DNA of 64,000 nt from NCBI GenBank assembly GCA_041389725.1, contig JAWKRG010000010.1, forward strand, positions 248,001-312,000, in the 5' to 3' direction. Of this stretch, positions 54,301 to 61,366 are shown in pieces (within the stretch, counting starts at the first letter, position 1; every line of letters begins with the position of its first letter). This DNA comes from Polyangiaceae bacterium. Its GTDB lineage: Bacteria; Myxococcota_A; Polyangia; Polyangiales; Polyangiaceae. The translations under genes and the position numbers were made by a program. The notes below the pieces were generated by a model that did not search any database, was not told the DNA's origin, and saw nothing but the letters and a program-made list of their open reading frames with translations.

Positions 54301-56641
54301 CCTGGAACCGGCCCAGCTTCGCCAGTACGCGGTCGGCTCCGCGTAGGGCATCGAGGTTGTTTCCGTCCGCGGAGAGCACGGTGTCGTAGCGGCGCAGGGC
54401 CTCAGTATCGTCATTCAGTCGAGTCTCGTAGATCTCTGCCAAGTGGCAGAGCACGCGGCCGCGGTCCTCGCCGCGAGAAGCATCCGCGCGTCGCTCCAGC
54501 AGTTTCACGTACTCTGCGAAGTCGCCGCTGCGCTCGTAGATCTTGGCGAGGGCTTCGGCGGCGCGCTGGTGGCCCGGATCGTCCGCGAGCACCTGCTGGT
54601 ACAGATCGCGAGCACGGCCCGTGTCGCTCATCTGAATCTCGAGGATCTCCGCCGCCTCGGCGCGGAAGTCCCGCGCACGCTCCGGCGTGGCGGCCGCGTC
54701 CGCCCGGCGGGTGAGCACCAATACCAGCTCCGGCCACTGCTGGGCCTTGCGGTAGATCTGCGTCATGCCGTCGAGGGCTTCGTCGTTGGCCGGGTCTGTG
54801 CCGATCACCGCCTGGTAGCAGGGCAGCGCCAGGTCGAGGCGCGTGGCGTGATCCGCATACCAGCGCCCCATACGGTTGAAGAGCATGTTCTTGCTCTCCT
54901 GGGGCAGATCGTCCTGCAGCGTTGCCTGAGCGCAAGTGGAGAGCACTTCGCCCCACGCCTCGGGGTTTTGCGCGAGTCGCTCCAACTCGTCGGCGTGGCT
55001 GCTGTCATGAGGATCTTCGGTGAATGCCTGGGTGTAGGCGACCAGAGCCTGCTCCTTGTCGTCCAGCTCCGTCACGTACAACCGGCCGATCTCAGCAAAG
55101 GCCCGCGCGCGCTCGCCGCGGCTCTCGGCCTTTTCGCTGCGCGCCAGCAACATCTCCACCAGCTCCTCGTACTTGCCGAGTTGCTTGCGGACGTCTTCCA
55201 GCGCGGTCAGAGCGATCTCGTCGCTGGGGTCCAGCTCGATCAGCGAGGCGTACATCTGCTCGGCTTTCTCGGCGTTCTTCGCTGCGTGCTCGTACAGGCG
55301 CGCGGCGCGGAACAGCAGCCCTTTCTTGGCCTCGCGTTGTTCCTTCCCGCTGGTGATGTCCACGGAATCGGCGGCCGTGCTGAAGGCCTCGGCCACCCGC
55401 GCCGCGTCGGCGCCCTCTTCCACCGCGGCTTCCAGCGCGACGGCAGCATCGTCGTCCGTGGGATCCGTGACCAGGGCTGCGATGCGCGCGTCCAGATCGG
55501 CGTCGGTTATCCTCTTTTCGCGACGCTGCACCGAAGCGCGACCCATGATCTCGAGCGCCTCGAGCAGCACCACGGCATCCTTCGGGCGCTTCTCGGGATC
55601 CTTGTCGAGCATCGACTGAACCCAGTCGTCGATATCCTTGGTGACCCAGCCGCGAGGCGCGACGCTGCTCGGCGTGGGCGCGGCTTCCGTCAGGTGCCCG
55701 ATCGCGGCGGAGATGGCGGTGTTGGTCCCGAAGACCGGCTTGCCGGTCAGGATTTCGAACAGCAGCGCACCAAAGGAGTAGACGTCGCTCTGGGGCGACG
55801 AAGCCATGCCGCGGATTTGCTCGGGTGCGACGCTCTTGGGCGAACCCACCGTCGAGAACAGCTCGTTCTGTCCGTTGGTGCTGACGCGGGCGCGAGCACG
55901 CAGGCGGTCGGAGCCAGCATCCAGCAGCACCAGGCTCTGGGTGCCGTCAGGCTTGCGAAACACGATCACGTTTTCGAGACGCAGATCCCCGTGAGACAGC
56001 CGGCGGCTGTGGATCGCCGCCAAGCCCTCGAGCATCGCCTTCAGAAGCGGGCGCGCTTCGTTGATGTGCATCGGCCCCGTGCGTGCGATGCGGACGGCCA
56101 GAGGTTGCCCCTCCACGTAGGCGTGGCTCACCGCGATGCGGTCCTCCACCGGGCCTGCAGCCAGTTCTGCCGGTAGGCCAGCATGGCGGATCGTCCCGAC
56201 CAGACGACTCACGGTCAGGAAGCGATGCAATCCGCGCAGGTCTCGGGTGGCTTCGCGTCGCAACACCTTGACGCGATGGTCGGCGTCGCCAAGCCGGGCC
56301 AGGTAGGAAATCCCCAGACGCCCCTCGCCGAGCTTGCGAACGATGGTGAAGTCCCCGAGCTTCGCACCGCTGCGCAGCTCTTCGTCGAAGGGCAGACCGT
56401 TGACGCGAATCTGCCCGATCTTCGGGTTCACCTCGCCCTTCGACGCGAGCATTGCGTCGCATAGCGCTTCCACCGCGTCCATCTCGGCGCAGTGATCCGT
56501 GAGCGCCTTCGCAAAAGAGCCTTTGGCCGCTGTTCCACCGACCTGCTCGGGATCGAAGCCAAGCACGTTGCGGGTCAGCTGAAGGAGCTCGTCGAGCTCG
56601 AACAGTCGTTCGAGTTCTGCACGGAGTATCTCGATGGACAT
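51317..56641 (-). CDS. Divergent Ser/Thr kinase fused to a TPR array (1,774 residues)
   Basis: The ATG at 56641 starts MSIEILRAELERLF. Residues about 1-68 form a small helical domain that resembles death-like effector-associated domains (inference). A Hanks-type kinase lies at about 96-365: glycine loop GEGRLG (105-110), lysine K125, catalytic loop H217-G-D219-L-R221-L-E-N224, APE at 272-274, and SDVYSFGALLFEILTG. The usual DFG is DAG (241-243) and the catalytic-loop lysine is arginine, so activity is uncertain. Residues about 440-1430 are TPR-like units of the same style as the giant protein at 11.3-22.7 kb. A C-terminal domain of about 300 residues (LGYDPRYAIDLTRHPYPMSQ; FIAGRHLSYYRPGLYV) is unrecognised. 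It is divergent from ftsB. Confidence 0.9.
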   Translation of the reverse strand: MSIEILRAELERLFELDELLQLTRNVLGFDPEQVGGTAAKGSFAKALTDHCAEMDAVEALCDAMLASKGEVNPKIGQIRVNGLPFDEELRSGAKLGDFTIVRKLGEGRLGISYLARLGDADHRVKVLRREATRDLRGLHRFLTVSRLVGTIRHAGLPAELAAGPVEDRIAVSHAYVEGQPLAVRIARTGPMHINEARPLLKAMLEGLAAIHSRRLSHGDLRLENVIVFRKPDGTQSLVLLDAGSDRLRARARVSTNGQNELFSTVGSPKSVAPEQIRGMASSPQSDVYSFGALLFEILTGKPVFGTNTAISAAIGHLTEAAPTPSSVAPRGWVTKDIDDWVQSMLDKDPEKRPKDAVVLLEALEIMGRASVQRREKRITDADLDARIAALVTDPTDDDAAVALEAAVEEGADAARVAEAFSTAADSVDITSGKEQREAKKGLLFRAARLYEHAAKNAEKAEQMYASLIELDPSDEIALTALEDVRKQLGKYEELVEMLLARSEKAESRGERARAFAEIGRLYVTELDDKEQALVAYTQAFTEDPHDSSHADELERLAQNPEAWGEVLSTCAQATLQDDLPQESKNMLFNRMGRWYADHATRLDLALPCYQAVIGTDPANDEALDGMTQIYRKAQQWPELVLVLTRRADAAATPERARDFRAEAAEILEIQMSDTGRARDLYQQVLADDPGHQRAAEALAKIYERSGDFAEYVKLLERRADASRGEDRGRVLCHLAEIYETRLNDDTEALRRYDTVLSADGNNLDALRGADRVLAKLGRFQDLVGNLEKQIQLAATPRQKITLWERVAGIQDEEFLDHEKAAGAWEAVLQIDSAHEGALTALVRHYRALDRWEDVASLYERHIKLVGEPDHQLELTLALGRVLMEQIGATDRATVAYEKALEINPEHAGALEALARLRETAGDADAALSAIDALAEKASSPEAKAEQYLRAAKLLEGRGDRDGAIERYKSALDANPGDAGVSASLRGAYLARGDVNSAIKLLEREMERTEGDRAKGKLAGELALLLRDRLKDMAKAEEAAKRAVSFDPTNAFGLMVLGDLAFDASRYLEAAKHYGTLAARADSLEKKDAVRVLVHYVDALSKTGSTEEALAPMDTLLRIAPEDMEALGRVAQVTFEHGSPARAVDLYKDYLERFGKQLKAKDKALSMARYGEALRRAERWDEANTALEEAIDLDPSSTVPLESLAGVCEGKGDWEGAIKIKTRHLDVAVGDKRADLLIEIGDIASEHLNDRTRATKSYVAALEEKPEDRRLLTKLMQLYSEEKDWGKLVDVVLRLADFVEEPKQRAKYLQTAAIVCARQMGDLDRALEFYDRVLELDPRADKALVEAIELRKDKGDHRGVEKLLQRKLEQATGDKDKKVMLETFVELAELYEKHLNWPDRAIDALEAAQTLEPDNRARAEHLGELYAQDPAKHLEKAVAAQQTLMRQNPYRPESYKLLRKLYTEVKRADAAWNLCQALYVLNLAEPDEERFFKRMRAESAAPAAEALNDEDWLTLLVHPGADPLLTSVFALIEPAILAARGQAFEQLGYDPRYAIDLTRHPYPMSQTLYYSAGVFGMEAPPTFQNTNDPGGLSFLHAYRPALVLGMAALSADVPPQAAAFIAGRHLSYYRPGLYVRQIVPSGTGLKSWLFAAIKMIAPQFPIAAELEGPVNEALAALEHNLQGAARDQLARIVAKLLQSGAALDLKRWMAGVDMTADRAGFLLAHDLETAVEIIKASDEASSVVGGQERLKELVLFSVSEQYFNLRQKLRIAVDS

Positions 56642-56880
56642 GGTGGTATCGCTTGGTCCTTGGTTGAATTCGCGGCAGAGGGCGACCGAACCGCCCAAAG
56701 CTCCGGGCCGCCGGGTCCCCGCCGAAGGGGCTCGCATGATAGCCAAACCCGGGGTGGTTTCCATCCTCGGACCGGCCGCCGGGCCATCTCGCGCAAGTTT
56801 TCGAAATAAAAAGTGTTTTGTGGCGAGCTTGGCGGCGGATTGGGCCCGGGAGGCTCGCCCGTGGCAGGGTGGCCCTCGCG
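56642..56880. promoter_or_regulatory. Divergent promoter region, kinase-TPR gene and ftsB
   Basis: About 240 bp. An AT-rich stretch at 56795-56820, with the palindrome TTTCGAAA (56799-56806), is the most likely promoter zone, but no clear -35/-10 pair stands out in either direction. Confidence 0.4.
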
Positions 56881-57174
56881 ATGCACGCTCGCCAGCTGCT
56901 TCTGGAGCGGGTCCTGCCCCTGTCGGTGCTCGGACTCGCGCTCATCTCCGTACCCGTTCTGATTCTCTCGCCCACGGGGATCACTCGCTTGGACGCCCTG
57001 CGCCAAGAGCGCGAGAAGGCTGAAGCGGAGGTGGACCGTCTGACCGCAGACGTGGAGGCGCTGCGCGCGGAGGTCGACCGCATCAAGCAAGATCCCGCGG
57101 CCGTGGAACGGGTCGCCCGCGACGAGCTCGGCCTCGTGCGTCAGACGGAAGTGGTATTTCAGTTCAAAGAGTAA
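56881..57174 (+). CDS. ftsB: Cell-division protein FtsB/DivIC family
   Basis: A 97-residue bitopic protein: short cytoplasmic N-terminus, TM segment (VLPLSVLGLALISVPVLIL, about residues 11-29), then a long coiled coil (REKAEAEVDRLTADVEAL) and the conserved end AVERVARDELGLVRQTEVVFQF. This E-x-x-AR-[ED]-ELGxVxxGE-like motif is diagnostic of the FtsB/DivIC septum family. The ATG at 56881 gives the usual length; an upstream start 63 bp earlier would add an unlikely Arg/Trp-rich leader. FtsB works with FtsL and FtsQ to activate septal peptidoglycan synthesis. Confidence 0.9.
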   Translation: MHARQLLLERVLPLSVLGLALISVPVLILSPTGITRLDALRQEREKAEAEVDRLTADVEALRAEVDRIKQDPAAVERVARDELGLVRQTEVVFQFKE

Positions 57175-57182
57175 AACGGGCG

Positions 57183-57188
57183 TACACT
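57183..57188 (+). promoter_or_regulatory. Candidate -10 element (TACACT)
   Basis: CGTACACTGAG lies 38 bp before the ATG at 57226. The same CGTACACTG core occurs before the gene at 24238. No clear -35. Confidence 0.3.
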
Positions 57189-57225
57189 GAGAGTCGGGTT
57201 CGAGGGACCCACGCCGCCACGCCCA

Positions 57226-58473
57226 ATGACGACCGAGCTCGGGAAGAGGTTGCTCCTTGCAGAGCGCATCGGCGTTCGCACCATCGAAAGCGCGCTCTTC
57301 GACGCCGTCGACAAGCGCATCGCTCTCGTGCAGGCCCTCGCCGCCCGGGGGCATGAGGTCACCGCACGCTTGCGCGCCGAACTGGAGCGCAGCGATCTCG
57401 AAGAGCTCCAGTCAGCCGTCGTCGACGCGGAACTCGCCGCGCTGCTGCCGGCGGGTCTGTGCCAACGATTGCTCGCCGTTCCTCTGGGACGACACGGTGG
57501 CACAGGCGTCATCAGCGTGGGCGTCGTCGATCCTTTCGATCTGCACGCCGCTCGCGAGCTGTCTTTCCACTTGGACGCCCCGGTTCGTCGCTATCGCATC
57601 AGCCTGGAGACGTTTTCCGCGGCCCTCGAAGCCTGGATCGACGAGATGGAAGCGAGCCTGGGCGGCAAAACGCCAGCCTTTGGCACGCTCGTGGCTCGTC
57701 GCCCGTCGAGAACGCCGGTGCGATTTTCATTGCCTCCGCGACCGCCTGTAGCCCCTCGGGCGGTGTTGCGAGAGAGCGAGCCGCCGCCATCGCAGCCAAT
57801 CCCCCTCGTCAAGAAGACCCTGGAAGCAGCCGCGCGCCCGCGACAGACCACGAGCCCTGGAGTGGGTTCCATCGCCCGCCCTGTGATCGACGTGCTGGCC
57901 GATGACGAAGGCGAACCAGTCATTGGGCTCTATCGCAGCAAGCCTCCACCGGCGTTGCAGGCGGATGAACCGCCCCCTCAGTCGATCGCGATCTTGGGTG
58001 CACCCGAAGAAGTGTTCGAAGCGGCCATGTCGGAGCTGGCCACGAGCGAAGATCCCGAACGCATCGCCGATCTCTTGGCCCAGGGCGCGATCAGCGCGGC
58101 CAGTTCCGCTTTGGTGTTGGCGGTTCGCGCGAAGCGGCTCCTGGGACGTGCGGTCGCTGGGCCGGTCGTGGAGTTGCCGGACGTTCGCGACATCGAGATC
58201 CCCCGTCGTCTCTCGCGAGCCCTCGACACCGCGCTCGGAACCGGCCATTTTTTGGGGAGCTTGCCCCAGGATGCGGTTCACGCACCCCTCGCTCGTGTCC
58301 TGGGCGACGGCGAGGTCTATCTGACCCGAGTCAGCGTCTATGGTCGCCCGACCCTGCTGCTCGCCCTGGGGCGCATCATCAGCAGCTTTGACGCTTCGCG
58401 CCGCGCCGACCAACTCGCCGAGCAAGCCGCCCGCCGCCTGGAGCGCATCGTGGAGTTGCGCAAGGAGCGCTGA
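57226..58473 (+). CDS. GspE-N-like (MshEN-type) domain protein, function unknown
   Basis: A 415-residue soluble protein. The N-terminal 140 residues resemble the GspE/PilB N-terminal module: an opening helix bundle with LGKRLLLAERIG, then ALLPAGLCQRLLAVPLGRH, a hydrophobic strand (GVISVGVVDPFDLHAARELSFHL split) and RYRISLETFSAALEAWID. A Pro/Arg/Ser-rich linker (about 155-250) separates it from a C-terminal domain (IADLLAQGAISAASSALVLAVR). No ATPase domain follows, so it is not a secretion motor. Such modules bind c-di-GMP in some proteins; the binding motif was not verified here. Followed by a candidate terminator. Confidence 0.7.
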   Translation: MTTELGKRLLLAERIGVRTIESALFDAVDKRIALVQALAARGHEVTARLRAELERSDLEELQSAVVDAELAALLPAGLCQRLLAVPLGRHGGTGVISVGVVDPFDLHAARELSFHLDAPVRRYRISLETFSAALEAWIDEMEASLGGKTPAFGTLVARRPSRTPVRFSLPPRPPVAPRAVLRESEPPPSQPIPLVKKTLEAAARPRQTTSPGVGSIARPVIDVLADDEGEPVIGLYRSKPPPALQADEPPPQSIAILGAPEEVFEAAMSELATSEDPERIADLLAQGAISAASSALVLAVRAKRLLGRAVAGPVVELPDVRDIEIPRRLSRALDTALGTGHFLGSLPQDAVHAPLARVLGDGEVYLTRVSVYGRPTLLLALGRIISSFDASRRADQLAEQAARRLERIVELRKER

Positions 58474-58487
58474 AAGCCACAAACCGT

Positions 58488-58509
58488 CCTGCCCTTTGCG
58501 GGTTTTGTT
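58488..58509 (+). terminator. Candidate intrinsic terminator
   Basis: CCTGC (58488-58492) pairs with GCGGG (58498-58502, one wobble) across a 5-nt loop, followed by TTTTGTT. It sits 15 bp after the stop of the GspE-N-like gene and before the topoisomerase promoter zone. Confidence 0.45.
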
Positions 58510-58537
58510 GACTCGCGAGCGTCATCTTCGCTAACGC
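58508..58537 (+). promoter_or_regulatory. Candidate promoter for the topoisomerase subunit
   Basis: TTGACT (58508-58513) with a weak TAACGC (58532-58537) 18 bp away; the gene starts at 58550, so the leader would be very short. Confidence 0.3.
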
Positions 58538-58549
58538 CATCCGGGCGCC

Positions 58550-61009
58550 GTGGCCACCAAGAAGAAATCCAAGTCGTCCAAACGGGGGAGCAAGCGAGCA
58601 AAGCCCGAGGAGCCAGCTCATGGCTCGGGGCGTCGACGAGGTCACGGCGCTAGTGACGACACGACCTTGGAGCTATTCAAGGCTCGCGAAGAGCGCGCGC
58701 CCCTGCACGAGATCGCGCAGAGCAAGTACCTGAACTACGCGCTCAGCGTCATCACCAGCCGCGCCCTGCCCGACGTGCGCGACGGTCTCAAGCCGGTTCA
58801 GCGACGCATCTTGTTCACGATGTGGCGCGAGCGCATCACGGCCGACGCCAAGCATCGCAAGTGCGCCAAGGTCGTCGGCGACGTGATGGGCAACTATCAC
58901 CCCCACGGCGACGCCGCGATCTACGACGCCTTGGTGCGACTGGCGCAGCCCTTTTCCCTGCGCATGCCCCTGGTCAACGGTTCCGGCAACTTCGGATCCC
59001 TCGACGGCGACCCTCCTGCAGCCATGCGCTACACCGAGTGTCGTCTCGAGCCGGTGGCGGGCGAGATGCTGGCGGAGCTGAATCAGGACACGGTCGTGTT
59101 CCGCCCCAACTACGACGGAACCAAGACCGAGCCCGTGGTCTTGCCGGCGCGGCTGCCGAATCTGCTCATCAACGGCGCCACGGGCATCGCCGTCGGCATG
59201 GCCACCAACATTCCGCCGCACAATCCGGAAGAGGTGTGTCAGGCAGCCATTCGCTTGCTGGACGCCCTGGTCGCAAAGAAGACCCTGAGCGCGCGTGATC
59301 TCGCACGAACCGTGAAGGGGCCTGACTTCCCGACCGGGGGGCAGATCGTTTCCGCCAGTGAAGAGATCAAGCAACTGTACGAAACGGGGCACGGCACCAT
59401 CAAGCTGCGCGGGACTTGGAAGTCTGGGCCCAGCTCGAAGACCCAGAAGCTCATCCACATCACCAGCATCCCTTACACGGTGAACAAGGCCCAGCTGGTG
59501 GAGCGCATCGCGGAAGTCGTCACCTCTCGTAAGATGCCGCTTCTGCTCGACGTACGCGACGTGTCGGCGGAGGACGTCTGCATCGAGCTAGCGCTCAAGA
59601 AGGACGCGGACGAGCAAAAGGTACTCGCCTACCTGTTCAAGCACACGCCGCTGCAGATCAACGTCAGCGCGAACCTGACCTGCCTCGTGCCTACCGAAAA
59701 CCAGGAAGTCGGCCGACCCGAGCGCTTGGATCTCGCCAGTATTCTCTGGCATTTCCTGCACTTCCGCCTCGAGGTGGTGACCCGACGCCTGTCCCACGAG
59801 CTGGGCGCCCTCGAAGCGCGAATCCACATTCTGAAGGGCTTCGCCAAGGTCTTCGACGCGCTCGATCAGATCCTGCGCATCATCCGCAAGTCCGAAGGCA
59901 AGGCAGACGCCGCGAAGCAGATCATGGCGCGCTTCGGCCTCGACGCGGAACAGACCGACGCCATCCTGGAACTCAAGCTCTACCGCTTGGCGCGCCTCGA
60001 GATCCTCGTCATCCAGAAAGAGCTGGCGGACAAGCAGAAGCGCGCTCGCGAGATCAAGAAGCTCTTGGGCGAGGCAGACAGCAAAGGGCGCTGGGGCATC
60101 GTCCGTGCAGAGCTGGCGGAGCTCCTGGCGGAGCATGCCAAGCGCGACAAGCGCCGCACGCTGATCGAAGAGGCTGGCGAGGAACCCGAACTCACCGCCG
60201 AAGATCTGATCATCGCCGAAGACAACCATGTTTTGCTCACGCGCGACGGCTGGGTGAAGCGTCAAAAAGAAATCAAGGACCCCGCTTCCACGCGCCTGCG
60301 CGAGGGCGATCTGGTCCTGGCCTGTGTCGCGGGCTCGACGCGCGCCACGGTGGTGTTCTTCTCCAGCTTCGGCACGGCCTACACTGCGCGCCTCGCCGAC
60401 GTGCCGGCCACGACGGGCTACGGCGAGCCGATTCAGAAGCTGTTCAAGCTGAAGGACGGCGAGCGCATCGTGGCGATGGCATCGCTGGATCCGCGCCTGG
60501 TCGGGGATCTGAACGAAAAGCCCGGATATTTCCCGGAAACCTACGTTGCGGCAGCGACCAGCGACGGTTACGCGCTGTGCTTCGGGCTGCTGCCCTTCGC
60601 CGAGCCCAGCACCCGTGCGGGCCGTCGCTTCGCGCGGCCAAGCAAGGGCGCGCAGATCGTAGGCGCGAGTCTGGTAGGCGGCGACGAGACGTTGATCGGC
60701 GTGTCGGCGCAGCGACGCGCGCTCTTGTGCAGCGTGCAGGACGTGAACTACCTCTCGGGCGCCGGCAAGGGCGTCTTGTTGATGAAGCTCGGCAAGGACG
60801 ATCGCTTGATCGGCTTCAAGGCCGCCACGAGCGATCGCGACGCCATCACCGTGCGCACCAGCATGGGGGGCGAGCAACGCATCGGCGCCGGCAAGTACGA
60901 GCTGTCTGCCCGCGGCGGCAAGGGCCGCGAAGTGATCAAGCGCGGCGCCTTCGTCGAAGTCGTCCCCGAGCCAGTCCCCGCCCCCGAGCCCTTCGAAGAG
61001 GCGGACTGA
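58550..61009 (+). CDS. parC: Type IIA topoisomerase subunit A (ParC-like; GyrA possible)
   Basis: An 819-residue DNA-cleaving subunit from a GTG start. A Lys/Arg/Ser-rich extension fills residues 1-38. The winged-helix domain has SRALPDVRDGLKPVQRRIL and HPHGDAAIYDALVRLAQ; the DNA-linking tyrosine is Y161 in AMRYTECRL. The tower and coiled-coil domains end at about 500, followed by a beta-pinwheel (VLLTRDGWVKRQKEI and repeated blades). The GyrA box QRRGGKG is not found at the first blade, which favours topoisomerase IV ParC over gyrase. The residue equivalent to E. coli GyrA S83 is A122; D87 is kept as D126. The ATPase partner is not adjacent. Confidence 0.9.
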   Translation: MATKKKSKSSKRGSKRAKPEEPAHGSGRRRGHGASDDTTLELFKAREERAPLHEIAQSKYLNYALSVITSRALPDVRDGLKPVQRRILFTMWRERITADAKHRKCAKVVGDVMGNYHPHGDAAIYDALVRLAQPFSLRMPLVNGSGNFGSLDGDPPAAMRYTECRLEPVAGEMLAELNQDTVVFRPNYDGTKTEPVVLPARLPNLLINGATGIAVGMATNIPPHNPEEVCQAAIRLLDALVAKKTLSARDLARTVKGPDFPTGGQIVSASEEIKQLYETGHGTIKLRGTWKSGPSSKTQKLIHITSIPYTVNKAQLVERIAEVVTSRKMPLLLDVRDVSAEDVCIELALKKDADEQKVLAYLFKHTPLQINVSANLTCLVPTENQEVGRPERLDLASILWHFLHFRLEVVTRRLSHELGALEARIHILKGFAKVFDALDQILRIIRKSEGKADAAKQIMARFGLDAEQTDAILELKLYRLARLEILVIQKELADKQKRAREIKKLLGEADSKGRWGIVRAELAELLAEHAKRDKRRTLIEEAGEEPELTAEDLIIAEDNHVLLTRDGWVKRQKEIKDPASTRLREGDLVLACVAGSTRATVVFFSSFGTAYTARLADVPATTGYGEPIQKLFKLKDGERIVAMASLDPRLVGDLNEKPGYFPETYVAAATSDGYALCFGLLPFAEPSTRAGRRFARPSKGAQIVGASLVGGDETLIGVSAQRRALLCSVQDVNYLSGAGKGVLLMKLGKDDRLIGFKAATSDRDAITVRTSMGGEQRIGAGKYELSARGGKGREVIKRGAFVEVVPEPVPAPEPFEEAD

Positions 61010-61366
61010 CCCGAGCGCGGCTTGACTCGCCGCAGATTGACCTGTTCGCAGGTTGAGCCGAGCAGTTGAACTGAGCAGGTCTGAGCTGAGCTGGTTGGGC
61101 CGAGCTGGTTGGGCCGAGCTGGTTGAGGCGAGCGTTCACCAAGCCGGGCGCAGACCGAGCTGGGGTAGGGGATTGGGGTTGGGTCTCGACCCTCGGCGCC
61201 GCGCGTCGTCTCCTCCCACGAACGGCGTCGCGACAGCGCTTTGATTGCCGTGACGGCGACGGTGTCGGGATCTGGGACTGTGACTGATTGCGGTGGAAGA
61301 GTTCGTGACGGTGGCCGGGATGAGCGACTGTGGCCGGATCCGCGACCGGGAAGTTTACACATTGGG
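61010..61366. repeat. Intergenic stretch with short tandem repeats, no gene seen
   Basis: Between the topoisomerase stop and the HNH stop. A 14-15 bp unit, CGAGCTGGTTGGGC, is repeated three times at 61087-61129, flanked by looser GAGC/GTTGA copies from 61050. The remainder is degenerate GACxGTG-rich sequence. Open frames across it have no protein-like character. Confidence 0.6.
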
